Shown piece by piece: positions 1 to 8,700 of a DNA stretch of 15,528 nt (position 1 is the first letter of the stretch; every line of letters starts with the position of its first letter). Both the position numbers and the translations under genes were made by a program. The DNA comes from JBGOUJ01 sp041477005 (lineage in GTDB: Bacteria > Acidobacteriota > Terriglobia > Bryobacterales > JACQDG01): the NCBI GenBank assembly GCA_041477005.1, contig JBGOUJ010000112.1, positions 1 to 15,528 of the forward strand, given 5' to 3'. The notes below the pieces were generated by a model. It saw only the letters and a list, made by a program, of their open reading frames with translations. It did not search any database and was not told the DNA's origin.

Positions 1-1037
1 GATGGCCTGCGAGCTCCGGAAGGTTGCACCGCTTGCGGGGCGGGCAAGTACTTCTTCGGGACCTTGCAGATCGACGTCGTGAACCAGGACGCCACTTTCA
101 ATTCGGCGGCCATTCCCAGCGTGACGTGGGCTTCCTGGGGAGAGAGACCGTAGTCGGTGGTCAGCCACTGGAGCATCTCGGAGATGGCGTAGCGAAAGCC
201 GCGCTCCACCGCGCCCGGCGTGCAACCGAAGGTGACCAGAGAATCGGGGTGCTCCAGGCGCGGCCAGCCGATCGGGTGGCGCTTTTTCAGGCTGACAGTG
301 AACTGAACGTCCATGGAAGTTTCGGTGCCCTGGCCGAGCAGCTCGCCGTCGCCATGACCGGCGTGGCCGTCGCCGATCATGAGGTAGGCGCCCGGCTCGA
401 AAATGGGCAGATAGACAATCACGCCCTCTTCCATGCCGTTGTAATCGAGGTTGCCGCCGTAGGGGCCCATGGGGCCGGAGGAGATGGCCTGTTTCAGCGA
501 GGGCGCGACCCCGATGCAGCCGAGCGCCGGCCGCGCTGGAAACTCCAGCTTCACCCGCTCGCCGAGCGGGCGGGAGGGCGCGATGACGCCGCGCTCCCGA
601 TCCAGGTTCCAGCGCAAGGCATTGCGGCGGCCCGGCTGGAGCCACTCGTCGCAGCAGTTGGCCGGGAAGAGGCCCTCGAGGCTGGGCGGGGCGAGAGCGT
701 CGAGCGAAACGCGAATTCCATTCCAGCCCCAGTCGCGATTCAGCCGGACCCGATCGAGCCGAACGACCAGGGTGTCGCCCGGCTGGCTGCCTTCGATGTA
801 GAAGGGACCGGTGAGAACGTTGTCGGCGTCGAGGATCAGCTTGCCCGTTTCGTCACGGCCGCGGGAATCGAGCGTCTTGGTGATTACCGTGTCGCCGGGG
901 CGAAGCCGCGCTACCGGCCGATGGGCGGCCGAGAACGTGTCGTAATAGCGCTCGGGGGTTACTTGGCGCGTTTCGGCCGGGAGCAGGGAAGCGGCGAGAC
1001 AGGCGCCGAGCGCCAGGGCCATAAAGTTTGTCGGCAT
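1..1037 (-). CDS. Acetamidase/formamidase family protein, 3' end truncated by window edge
   Basis: Reading the minus strand from an ATG at 1037 gives 345 residues without a stop, so the C-terminus lies beyond base 1. Family hallmarks are the GPMGPYGGNLDYN stretch (residues 188-200), the YLPIFEPGAYLMIGDGHAGHGDGE block (about 209-231) and the TVSLKK region after it, as in FmdA/AmdA enzymes that hydrolyse formamide or short amides to ammonia and the acid. Residues 1-21 (start MPTNF, then a hydrophobic run ending LLPAE) look like a signal peptide, so the protein is probably exported, unlike classical cytosolic FmdA. An AGGAGA ribosome site at 1043-1048 lies 5 nt before the ATG and fixes the start. 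The substrate is not predictable. The gene diverges from the small genes that start at 1263. The family call is strong; the export call is inferred from the leader. Confidence 0.88.
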   Translation of the reverse strand, partial: MPTNFMALALGACLAASLLPAETRQVTPERYYDTFSAAHRPVARLRPGDTVITKTLDSRGRDETGKLILDADNVLTGPFYIEGSQPGDTLVVRLDRVRLNRDWGWNGIRVSLDALAPPSLEGLFPANCCDEWLQPGRRNALRWNLDRERGVIAPSRPLGERVKLEFPARPALGCIGVAPSLKQAISSGPMGPYGGNLDYNGMEEGVIVYLPIFEPGAYLMIGDGHAGHGDGELLGQGTETSMDVQFTVSLKKRHPIGWPRLEHPDSLVTFGCTPGAVERGFRYAISEMLQWLTTDYGLSPQEAHVTLGMAAELKVASWFTTSICKVPKKYLPAPQAVQPSGARRP

Positions 1038-1059
1038 GGGGGTCTCCTGGGAACCGAAC

Positions 1060-1065
1060 AGTATA
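1060..1065 (-). promoter_or_regulatory. Possible -10 element for the amidase gene
   Basis: On the minus strand the bases read TATACT, one mismatch from TATAAT, about 22 nt before the ATG at 1037. I see no convincing -35 box at the usual distance, so this is only a weak candidate. Confidence 0.25.
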
Positions 1066-1262
1066 GCCATTCCGAGCCGCAGCCGTTCGGGTGGCTGCTC
1101 CCTTAATAACAATTCTCGCCGCCGATCACCCGATCCTCCTGCTTCGCGAGTCGCCGCAAGGAGCACCATAGGCGAAGCGCGTTTTTACGTCGATTTTACA
1201 TTCGATCAGGAACTCCGCCGGCAAGGTCGGGGTTCCACATGTAGCTGAGACCAAAACAGGTC

Positions 1263-1430
1263 ATGATGGGTAAACGCGCATGGATCGCCATACTTGGAGC
1301 CGGCACCGGGGCCATTGGGGCTTCCTGGTCCTGGCTGTTGGCGGTGTCGATCCCGTGGATCTGGGCACTGGCGAGCTCGCTCGCGCGGAAATGGGCGTTT
1401 ACACTGCCATCTAAGAGGCCTGAAAGGTGA
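1263..1430 (+). CDS. Small hydrophobic membrane protein (55 aa)
   Basis: A 55-codon frame starting ATGATGGGT encodes a basic N-terminus (MMGKR), a long hydrophobic, Trp- and Gly-rich segment (about residues 6-44) that would form one or two membrane helices, and a basic tail ending SKRPER. A weak AGG lies 2 nt before the ATG. Its stop overlaps the GTG start of the next gene (GTGA at 1427-1430), the classical sign of translational coupling, and this is the main reason to believe the frame. I do not recognise a family. The topology rule (positive inside) would put at least one end in the cytoplasm. Confidence 0.5.
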   Translation: MMGKRAWIAILGAGTGAIGASWSWLLAVSIPWIWALASSLARKWAFTLPSKRPER

Positions 1431-1663
1431 AAACAGCCCTGCCATTAACCGGCATTTCAAACCGCGGATTGCTCGTGATCACTGTGCTGGTCGTCGCGCT
1501 ATGGGGCTGCATCTTGGCTGAGCGCGCTGTCATGCGTCAGGCGCGACAAGCGACCGAGCTGCCTCTCCGGCTTCGCCGAGACTTTTACCCTGCCTCTAAG
1601 ATGTCCACGAGACCACTTCCCTTACCGGTTCCTTCTGGTCGGGCACAAGGCGAGAACGGTTAA
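1427..1663 (+). CDS. Small single-pass membrane protein (78 aa)
   Basis: It starts with GTG inside the GTGA overlap with the preceding small gene. Residues 14-32 (LLVITVLVVALWGCILAE) form one strong membrane helix. An Arg-rich amphipathic stretch (about 33-50) and a Pro-rich tail follow. Short proteins with a similar helix-WGC-AE pattern are, as I recall, annotated as hypothetical in Solibacter-like genomes, but I cannot name a function. The Cys at 28 inside the helix could be read as a lipobox, but the charged flanks fit a plain anchor better. The two overlapping small proteins probably act together in the membrane. Confidence 0.5.
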   Translation: MKTALPLTGISNRGLLVITVLVVALWGCILAERAVMRQARQATELPLRLRRDFYPASKMSTRPLPLPVPSGRAQGENG

Positions 1664-1727
1664 GTCGCGCACTCGGCCGGGCCGAGACCAGCATTTCGCC
1701 CGTGTCGGCTCGTGCGATGATGAGTCC

Positions 1728-2939
1728 ATGCGTCGAGTTCTCCTTTTCTGTGCCTTGGCCGTTCCCACCCTGTGCATCGCGGAAGTGAAAGCCAGTCGAT
1801 TCCAGAACCGCGACGCCTGGACCATCGAGACGGCCCGGCTGCGAGTCACTATTTTGCAGTCAGGCGGGCACGTCGGAGAGATCGTGTTGAAAGGGCCGGA
1901 CGCGGTCAATCCCTTGTGGGTGCAGAGCCGGCCCACTATCGATGCCGAACAATACGATCCCGCCAAACACGAGAAATTCTATGGCGGCGGGCCGGGCGCG
2001 CGGCTGATGAGTGGGCTGCTCGGCCACAACGTGTGCTTCCCTTTTTGGGGGAACCCGTCGGAGTCGGAAGCGCGGGCGGGGATGACCTATCACGGCGAGA
2101 CCGGCGTGGTGCGGTGGAAAATGGCGCGGTGGAAAATGGTGCAGGGCAAAATGGTGCAGGGCAAAATGGTGCAGGGGAAGATGGCGCCCCCGAAACAGGC
2201 GGCCGGCGCCGAGGATACTCTTACCGTAACGGCCGAGCTGCCGGAATCGAAGACGCGCTTCACGCGAACCCTGCGCGTGGCCGGGCAGGTTGCCTATTTC
2301 GAAGAACTGGCGGACAACCTGGGCGGGTGGGACCGGCCGGTGGGCTGGTGCGAGCATGTCACGCTGGGGCCGCCCTTTCTCGAGAAGGGAGTGACCCTCA
2401 CCGACGCGTCGCTCACGCGCGGCCGCTCGAACGGCGACGCATCGGGCCCGGAGTTCCGGTGGCCCGAAGGCGCGGCGGAGACGCGGATCGATCTCCGGAC
2501 GGTCCGGAACATCGAGCGCTCGGGGTTCGTGAACAATTTTCTGGTGGATCCGGCGCGAGAGTACGGGTTTTTCGCCGCCGTGCATCCGCGGCTGCGTTTG
2601 CTGTTCGGCTACGTTTTTCGGCGGGACCAGTTTCCGTGGCTCAACATCTGGGAGGCGAACAACGAGGAGATGCTGACCCGCGGGATGGAGTTCAGCAACA
2701 CACCGACGCACGGGACAATGAAAGCGCTGGTGGAGGCGCCGCGAGTGTTCGACACCCCGGCCTACGAATGGCTGGAGGCGAAAGGGCGCCTGCGGAAGCG
2801 CTTCGCCGCCTTCAGCGTGCGGGCGCCGGAAGACTACAAAGGCGTGGGCGATGTGCGAATCGGTTCGGGAAGGCTGGAGATTGTGGAACGGGAAACCGGA
2901 AGAGTGATGACGTTGGAGTTTGACGCCGGCCGGCTTTAG
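1728..2939 (+). CDS. Secreted mutarotase-like (aldose-epimerase superfamily) hypothetical protein
   Basis: This 403-residue protein has a signal peptide (MRRVLLFCALAVPTLCIAE, residues 1-19), so it acts outside the cytoplasm. The N-terminal pattern of the mature part (WTIETARLRVTILQSGGHVGEIVLKG, about 30-54, then NPLWVQ) and the CFPFWG segment near 105 recall the beta-sandwich of galactose-mutarotase-like proteins that bind sugars. I see no certain catalytic His/Glu pair, so it may be a carbohydrate-binding or inactive relative. Residues 128-152 are five pentapeptide repeats (VRWKM, ARWKM, three VQGKM) encoded by a 15-bp tandem array. The ATG has only a weak ribosome site; I chose it because it includes the whole leader. 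msrB follows 70 bp downstream on the same strand. Confidence 0.72.
   Translation: MRRVLLFCALAVPTLCIAEVKASRFQNRDAWTIETARLRVTILQSGGHVGEIVLKGPDAVNPLWVQSRPTIDAEQYDPAKHEKFYGGGPGARLMSGLLGHNVCFPFWGNPSESEARAGMTYHGETGVVRWKMARWKMVQGKMVQGKMVQGKMAPPKQAAGAEDTLTVTAELPESKTRFTRTLRVAGQVAYFEELADNLGGWDRPVGWCEHVTLGPPFLEKGVTLTDASLTRGRSNGDASGPEFRWPEGAAETRIDLRTVRNIERSGFVNNFLVDPAREYGFFAAVHPRLRLLFGYVFRRDQFPWLNIWEANNEEMLTRGMEFSNTPTHGTMKALVEAPRVFDTPAYEWLEAKGRLRKRFAAFSVRAPEDYKGVGDVRIGSGRLEIVERETGRVMTLEFDAGRL
2109..2183 (+). repeat. Five-copy 15-bp tandem repeat inside the mutarotase-like gene
   Basis: Units lie at 2109-2123, 2124-2138, 2139-2153, 2154-2168 and 2169-2183. Each encodes five residues ending in Lys-Met. 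Copies 3 and 4 are identical (gtgcagggcaaaatg) and copy 5 differs at two bases. The unit length is a multiple of three, so changes in copy number would keep the frame. Confidence 0.9.
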
Positions 2940-3009
2940 GTTAGCCGGCCGCCCCGATCCCGGGAAGTTTCCGCCCCAACGCGGCAACCAAACAGTCAGG
3001 GAGCCACCA

Positions 3010-3615
3010 ATGGCTGATGGACCGATCGACCGCAGGCGTTTCATCGTCGTGCTGGCGGCCTGCGCCGGCGCTTGGGGCTGCGGGGCGAGACGGCCCGAGA
3101 CCCGGGCGAGCGTGGCGGGAGACGACAAGCAGCACCCCAGGACGGTATCGCTCGTCGAGTTCAGCAACTCGGGGGCGAGGCAGGGAATTGTGTTGACCGG
3201 CAAAGTGGTCAAGACGGAAGCCGAGTGGAAGCGGGCCCTCACGCCGGTCCAATTCTGGGTGACGCGGCAAGCGGGCACGGAAGTGGCCTTCACAGGCCAA
3301 TACAATGATTGGCATCAGGACGGGATCTTCCGCTGCGTCTGCTGCGGGAACGCGCTCTTCAGCTCCGACGCCAAGTTCAATTCCGGCACTGGCTGGCCGA
3401 GCTTCGGGGCGCCGATTGCGGAGGAGAATATCGAGACCCACACCGATCGCGGCTTCGGGATGGAGCGAGTCGAGGTGCTGTGCCGCAAATGTGGCGCTCA
3501 CCTGGGCCACGTCTTCGACGACGGTCCCCCACCCACACACCTGCGCTACTGCATGAACTCGGTCGCGCTCGCTTTCCACCGGAGAGACGAAGAAGCGCAG
3601 CGGGACCGATCGTAG
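3010..3615 (+). CDS. msrB: Peptide-methionine (R)-S-oxide reductase MsrB, exported
   Basis: This is a 201-residue MsrB, which reduces the R-epimer of methionine sulfoxide in oxidised proteins. Seen in the sequence: the two zinc CxxC pairs (C109/C112 in RCVCCG, C158/C161 in CRKCGAHLGHVFDD), the FNSGTGWPSF motif (123-132), the GM-RVEV strand and the catalytic Cys in RYCMNS (C181). The N-terminus has a twin-arginine-type leader (DRRRFIVVLAACAG, residues 7-20) followed by AWGC, a weak lipobox at C24. The enzyme is therefore probably exported, perhaps as a lipoprotein, to repair periplasmic or surface proteins. An AGGGAG ribosome site (2998-3003) 6 nt before ATG 3010 sets the start; an in-frame ATG at 2920 would overlap the upstream gene and bury the leader. 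The family is certain; the lipid anchor is not. Confidence 0.93.
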   Translation: MADGPIDRRRFIVVLAACAGAWGCGARRPETRASVAGDDKQHPRTVSLVEFSNSGARQGIVLTGKVVKTEAEWKRALTPVQFWVTRQAGTEVAFTGQYNDWHQDGIFRCVCCGNALFSSDAKFNSGTGWPSFGAPIAEENIETHTDRGFGMERVEVLCRKCGAHLGHVFDDGPPPTHLRYCMNSVALAFHRRDEEAQRDRS

Positions 3616-3682
3616 CGTCGTCCATCCGGCTCCATTTGCGATCCAAAAACCGGGCAAGCGTGTCCCTCAGTATGAACGGAGT

Positions 3683-3708
3683 TTAATTCCCAGTTAAGCT
3701 GGGCTTAA
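3683..3708 (+). promoter_or_regulatory. Short inverted repeat between msrB and the small basic protein
   Basis: CCCAG (3689-3693), five bases, then CTGGG (3699-3703), flanked on both sides by TTAA. It could be a weak hairpin or an operator ahead of the gene at 3766. There is no T-run, so it is not a typical terminator. Nothing else is evident in 3616-3765. Confidence 0.3.
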
Positions 3709-3765
3709 TCTTGCGAAACGTCTCATACGGTGGAGGCAAACAAAACGCCTCCCGGAGGAAACACC

Positions 3766-3984
3766 ATGAAGAAACTGACCAGTTTGATGCTTGGGATGTC
3801 GTTGGTGCTCGGCGCCGCGGCCCTGTCGTTCGCTGCCCAACAGAAGGACGCCAACAGCGCGGCAAGCACCACCACGGCGCCCACAACCCCAAAGAAGAAG
3901 CATCACAAGAAAAAGCCGGCCGCCAATCCAACGGCGAGCCCGGCCAACAGCTCTGCTGCGAAGCCGGTTGCACCGGCCAAGTAA
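3766..3984 (+). CDS. Small secreted Lys/Ala/Pro-rich protein (72 aa)
   Basis: The protein has a textbook signal peptide (MKKLTSLMLGMSLVLGAAALSFAA, residues 1-24, with AXA-type cleavage). The mature chain of about 48 residues has low complexity: Ala, Thr and Pro, with a very basic core (KKKHHKKKP, 43-51) and a tail in AKPVAPAK. GGAGGA at 3754-3759 lies 6 nt before the ATG, a strong ribosome site, and a clear intrinsic terminator follows, so this is a well-expressed monocistronic unit. Similar short basic exported proteins are, as I recall, common in Acidobacteriota and of unknown role; binding of anionic envelope polymers or nucleic acid is a guess. There are no Cys residues and no enzyme motif. 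Confidence 0.82.
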   Translation: MKKLTSLMLGMSLVLGAAALSFAAQQKDANSAASTTTAPTTPKKKHHKKKPAANPTASPANSSAAKPVAPAK

Positions 3985-4013
3985 GGGCCTCACTGCTCGG
4001 GTGGAGACTTTGT

Positions 4014-4050
4014 GGCTATCCGGGGCGCCCCCTCGGATAGCCAGTTTTTT
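4014..4050 (+). terminator. Intrinsic terminator after the small basic protein gene
   Basis: A perfect 9-bp stem, GGCTATCCG (4014-4022) with CGGATAGCC (4034-4042), encloses an 11-nt GC-rich loop and is followed after two bases by six T (4045-4050). It starts 29 nt after the stop at 3984. The 98 bases from 4051 to 4148, before the convergent gene's stop, hold nothing I can identify. Confidence 0.88.
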
Positions 4051-4148
4051 ATCGCATACTCTTTCATCGCATCGCGGGCGGCGAGCCGAAGATGGACTTG
4101 GGAAGCATGGCGTGAACGCCGCGAACGCCGTGGACAACATCCAGGCCG

Positions 4149-5651
4149 CTAGCCCCTCCGCCCGGGCTGGCAAAGGTCTCCCTGCCAGCGGTTTGTCTGA
4201 GGCATCTGGAAGGAGCCGGGAGGCTCAGCCAGGATGATGCCGCGCCCAACCTCCGGAAAGTCCTCTATCCGATAATTCCAGTGAGGGCCAAGCTGTCTGA
4301 CGCGCTCCAAAAGAATGCCCGCCGGCCGGTAGCTCTCGGCGGCTTGCTGAACCTTTTCTCCCCAAATGGCCAGTCGAGCCACCGAGCGGGCCAATAGGGC
4401 GAGCACGAAGCCGAGGCAATCCACGCCCGGCTGTGGTCCCGCCAGCAGCCGGGGCGAGGTCTCCAGAACTCGAAGCGCCTCCGGATAGTGGCCCAGCCGG
4501 GCCATCGCGCACGCCAGCCGTGCGCGCAGAATGTCCTGCTCGGGCTCCGCCTCGACGGCCGCCTGGTAATGGACCACGGCCTGTTCCAGCTCTCCGCGAT
4601 GCTCCCGGATCAGCCCGAGCAGAAAGCGGGCGCGGCCCCGAACCAGAGGCAGGTCCAGGGTGTACTGCCGGTGCGCCTCGGAAACGGCCGGCTCTGGTTG
4701 CAGCACCTTTTCCAATTCCCTTTCCGCAGCTTCCAGATCCCCCCCGGCCGCCTGGGTATGGGCCATGAGGTAGTGGAGCATCGGCGACTCTCCGTAACGC
4801 TCGACCAGTTCCTGGGCCAGCCGCCCGGACTCCTCGCGCCGCCCGATGTCGTTCAGCAGGCGGGCATGCTCGGTGAGACCTGCCGTGATCCACGGCGCAT
4901 CGGGCGGCCCGTCCGGCCAGTGCTCCCGGACGTAGGCGGCGAAAGTTTCGTATCGGCGCAGCAGCTCCTGGTTGGTGGCCAGGCTGGCGTAATAGAACAG
5001 GTAGTTGGCGTGGATCAGGGGACCGAGCGACTCGGACTCCTGAAGCGCCAGCTCGATCAGCCGGGCGTTGCGCGCCAGCTTCTGCTTCTCGCGGAAGAGG
5101 GAAGGCTGATAGCCGTAGTGATATACGGTAGCGCCAATGACCCGCGTGCGAACCGCGGGGAGCTGGTGCAACAGTTGCTCGTGGACGCGCCCGATGTAGC
5201 GCATCTGCGGGGTGCGCCGGAACAACCGGCAGCTCAGCCATTCCTGCCCGGCGCAGCCGCCGCTGCCCACATTGACGAAGGACAGCAGCCCGGTCTCCCA
5301 TTCGCCGTCGGCGACTGCTTCGCGGATCCGCGGGGCGTTTTTGGGATCGAGCCGCTCGTCGGCGTCCAGCGCCAGAATCCACTGGCCGGTCGAGGCGGTC
5401 AGTGCCTGGTTGCGGGCCGCGGAGAAATCATCGCTCCAGGGATGGTGCACCACCCGCGCCTGAAAGCGTTCCGCGATGGCCACGGTCGAGTCTTGCGAGC
5501 CGGTATCCACGACCACGATCTCGTCCACCACGCCCTGGACCGACTCGAGGCAGGCCGGGAGAAATTGCTCCTCGTCACGGACAATCATGCACAGGCTGAT
5601 TCTGGGAGGGCCGGACTGTCTTCGGCCGGGTTTCTTCTTGTGCTGTCCCAC
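4149..5651 (-). CDS. GT2-family glycosyltransferase with C-terminal TPR-like region
   Basis: This 500-residue protein begins with a GT-A fold: ISLCMIVRDEEQFL (18-31, first strand and nucleotide-binding loop), EIVVVDTGSQDST (44-56), HPWSDDFSAARNQAL (70-84) and the DxD-type metal and sugar-nucleotide site ALDADERL (94-101). RLFRRTPQMRYIGRVHEQL (142-160) and VYHYGY (176-181) are typical of the TPR-linked subgroup of GT2. Residues ~200-460 are helical TPR-like repeats, for example GELEQAVVHYQAAVEAEPEQ. TPRs usually bind a protein partner, so a protein acceptor or a complex with the neighbouring GT41 enzyme is plausible. There is no signal peptide or membrane helix; it is cytosolic. The start is GTG without a clear ribosome site; the next in-frame Met (5588) would cut off strand 1. 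It diverges from the fusion gene at 5717. Confidence 0.85.
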   Translation of the reverse strand: MGQHKKKPGRRQSGPPRISLCMIVRDEEQFLPACLESVQGVVDEIVVVDTGSQDSTVAIAERFQARVVHHPWSDDFSAARNQALTASTGQWILALDADERLDPKNAPRIREAVADGEWETGLLSFVNVGSGGCAGQEWLSCRLFRRTPQMRYIGRVHEQLLHQLPAVRTRVIGATVYHYGYQPSLFREKQKLARNARLIELALQESESLGPLIHANYLFYYASLATNQELLRRYETFAAYVREHWPDGPPDAPWITAGLTEHARLLNDIGRREESGRLAQELVERYGESPMLHYLMAHTQAAGGDLEAAERELEKVLQPEPAVSEAHRQYTLDLPLVRGRARFLLGLIREHRGELEQAVVHYQAAVEAEPEQDILRARLACAMARLGHYPEALRVLETSPRLLAGPQPGVDCLGFVLALLARSVARLAIWGEKVQQAAESYRPAGILLERVRQLGPHWNYRIEDFPEVGRGIILAEPPGSFQMPQTNRWQGDLCQPGRRG

Positions 5652-5716
5652 ACCGTGGCATCGGCAGATCGCTGCCGCTGGTGTAGTGGGTCCGCGTTTT
5701 GGTCGATTTACACAGC
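5652..5716. promoter_or_regulatory. 65-bp divergent promoter region of the two glycosyltransferase genes
   Basis: The two start codons (GTG 5651 minus, ATG 5717 plus) leave only 65 bp for both promoters, so joint control is likely. I see a spaced inverted GTGTA...TACAC pair in it but no certain -35/-10 boxes and no ribosome site for either gene. Confidence 0.4.
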
Positions 5717-8700
5717 ATGGGAAAAACCTTCGCGGGCCGTGACGCCGCCGCAGACCCTAGCGATACCGCCGACCTCGGCGCCGCCACAAACCGCGACGCT
5801 GCCGCAGGCCCCGGCGCCGCCGCCGACCCCAGGGCCACCGCACTCCCCAGCGCTACCGCGGGCCCCGCCGCGAACCGCCGTGCCCCTCAGGCCCTTGCAG
5901 CCGCTCTCGATCTCCACCAGAAGGGCCGCATCCGCCAGGCCGAGAAGATCTATCACCGCATCCTGGCGCAGGACCCCAACCACGCCGATGCCTTGCACCT
6001 GTTGGGGCTGGCGGCCTTTCAAAATGACGAGCCGGAAAAAGCCGTCGACCTGATTCGCCGCGCCATTCGCGAAAACTCCACCGACCCGGTCTACTACGAC
6101 AACCTCGGGAAAATCCTGCAGAACAGGGCACACTACGCGGAGGCGGCCGAGTGCTTCGAGCAGGTGGTGAAATACCGGCCCGGCGACCTCAACGCTTACG
6201 TAAATCTCGGCAATAACTACTACCGGGCCGGCCAGGAGACCCGCTCGGTCGAGCCGTATCGGCGGGCTTTGGAGCTGCAGCCGGATTGCGTCGAGGCCTG
6301 CGCCAACTTGGGCACGGTCCTGTGCAAACATGGCCAGCATGTGGAAGCCACTGCCCTGCTGCGCCAGGCTCGAAAGCTGCAGGACGACAACCCGGAAGTT
6401 TTGCTCAATTTGGGTGTGGCGCTGCTCGAGCAAGGCGAGGAAAAGGAAGCGGGCGAGGTTCTCGATCAGGTCCTGCGGCTGCGGCCGGATTTTGCGGAAG
6501 GGCACTACCATCTGGGTCTCCTTCGCCGTTCCCAGTTGCGCCTGGAGGAAGCCGCGGCGTGCTGCCGCGAGGCCCTGCGCTTGCGCCCTGCCCACGCCGA
6601 GTCCGCCAGCCTGAGGGGCGTAGTCCTGCTCGAGCAAGGCCGGGTGGAGGAGGCCGCCGCCGCGTTTCGTGAAGCGCTGCGCTTAAAGCCCCAACTGGCG
6701 GTGGCCCACTCCAACCTGATCTTCTGTCTCAACTACGATTCCCGCCAGGATCCTGCGGCCTTGCTGGAGGAGCATCGTCGCTGGGAGGAGCACGGCGCGG
6801 CGATGGCCGCCGCCCGCCGGCCTCACGCCAACGACCCCAGCCCCGGCCGCCGCCTGCGCATCGGCTACGTTTCTCCGGATTTCCGCACCCATCCGGTGAC
6901 CTTCTTCTTCGGCCCCATCCTGGCCACGCACAACCGCGAACACTTTGCCTGCTATTGCTACAGCAGCACCGGCCGGCCCGACGCGCTGACCGAACGCCTG
7001 CGGTCGCTCGCCGACGCTTGGCGCAACGTACGCGGCGCCAGCGACGAAGAGCTGGCCGATCTGATCCGGCAGGATCAGATCGACATCCTGGTCGACCTGG
7101 CCGGCCACACCGCCGACAGTCGCCTGCGCGTCTTCGCCGCCAAACCGGCCCCGGTTCAGGTCACCTACCTGGGCTACCCGAACACCACCGGTCTCGCGGC
7201 CGTGGACTACCGCATCACCGACGCCTGGGCCGACCCACCCGGAGAGGCCGACCGCCTGCACACCGAGGAGCTGGTCCGCCTGCCGGCCGGTTTCCTGTGC
7301 TATCAACCCGTCACCGACGCCCCGGATGTCGGCGAGTTGCCGTGCTTAAAGACCGGGGTCTTCACCTTCGGCTCGTTCAATAATGTTTCCAAGATGAGCC
7401 TGGACGTGGTGGCCGCCTGGTCGGCCATCTTGAAGGCTGCGACCCGCTCCGGTGGCAGCGCCCGGCTGCTGCTCAAAGCCAAAGCTCTGCGGGACGAGAC
7501 CACGAGAGAGTGGCTGCTGCAAAGGTTCGCTGCCAGTGGCATCCCGCGAGCGCAGGTGGAACTCGTGCCTCCCGCTGCCAATCTCGGCAGTCACCTCGAA
7601 GTCTACAAGCAGGTGGACCTCGCCTTGGACACCTTTCCTTACAACGGGACCACCACCACTTGCGATGCGATGTGGATGGGCGTTCCGGTGATCACGCTGG
7701 CCGGACGCACCCACGCCTCGCGCGTGGGGGTGAGCCTGCTGTCACGGACCGGTCTGACCGAGTTCATCGCCGACTCGGTGGAGGCCTACATCGATCTGGC
7801 GGTGCGGACGTCACAGAACCCCGAGCGCCTGCGCCAGATCCGGGTCGGGATGCGGGCTCGGGTCGCCCAGTCCCCGCTCACCGACGCCTCCACCCTGACT
7901 CGCGATTTAGAAACCGCCTATCGCCAAATGTGGCGCCGCTGGTGCGATCGCCACACCGCCCCCGCCCCAGGAACTTCGCGTTTGACCCCCGACCAGCCCC
8001 GCTCGATCCCGCAGCCTCCCACCCCAAACCCCGAGCCTCTCCGCGCAGCCCAGCCTCCGCCCTCAGGCCCTCAGCATCCACGGCTAGCCTCCGATCCTGC
8101 CGCCTCAGATCCCGGGCCTCTCCGCGCCGCCTCCCAGCCTTCGTCCCCAAGCCCGCAGTGCCCACGCCCAGCCTCCGATCCCGCCACCTCAGAACCCGGG
8201 CCTCTCCGCGCTGCCTCCCAGCCTTCGCCCCCAAGCCCGCAGTGCCCACCCCCAGCCTTCGATCCTGCCAGCTCAGGTCCCGGGCATCCCTGCGCTGCCT
8301 CCCAGCCTTCGCCCCCAAGCCCGCAGTGCCCACGCCCAGCCTCCGATCCTGCCAGCTCTAACCCCGAGCCTCCCGGCGCCGCCCAGCCTCTCCCCTCAGG
8401 CCCTCAGACTCCCCGTTCAGCCTCCCACCAGCCCCCCTCGGGCGCGCGGCCTCCACGCCCCGCCCCGAGTGACGCGGCAACGTTGCAGCAGCGGGTCGCT
8501 TCGTTCCCTTACTGGTATCACCGCATCGAGTTGCCCGGCGGAGTTGTCACCCCCGGCTGGGCGCCGCTCAACCAGGACGCCTATCGCCTGCCCGCCGACC
8601 TCACCGGAAAGCGCGTCCTCGATGTCGGGGCCTGGGACGGTTTTTGGACATTTGAAGCCCTTCGCCGCGGCGCCCGCCAGGTCGTTGCCGTCGATGACTT

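Noticed and set aside
24..1106. Long plus-strand open frame over the left edge
   Set aside because: It is antisense to the amidase gene, has no recognisable domain, and the opposite strand has clear family motifs and a ribosome site.
2920..3009. Upstream ATG start for msrB
   Set aside because: It would overlap the preceding gene by 20 bp and bury the twin-arginine leader; the ATG at 3010 has its own AGGGAG site.
1860..3305. 481-residue minus-strand open frame
   Set aside because: Antisense to the mutarotase-like gene and msrB. It is Arg/Pro/His-rich, as expected from reading a GC-rich gene backwards, and would turn the 15-bp repeats into meaningless HHFAL runs.
4488..6053. 521-residue plus-strand open frame spanning the divergent spacer
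   Set aside because: It overlaps the GT2 gene in antisense and the fusion gene in another frame; the Pro-rich end is a frame shadow.
7510..8361. 283-residue plus-strand frame through the linker
   Set aside because: It is the +1 reading of the fusion gene; the Ser/Arg/Pro repeats only mirror the DNA repeat.
8030..8443. CRISPR array
   Set aside because: Units are directly adjacent without unique spacers, are in frame and encode a linker.
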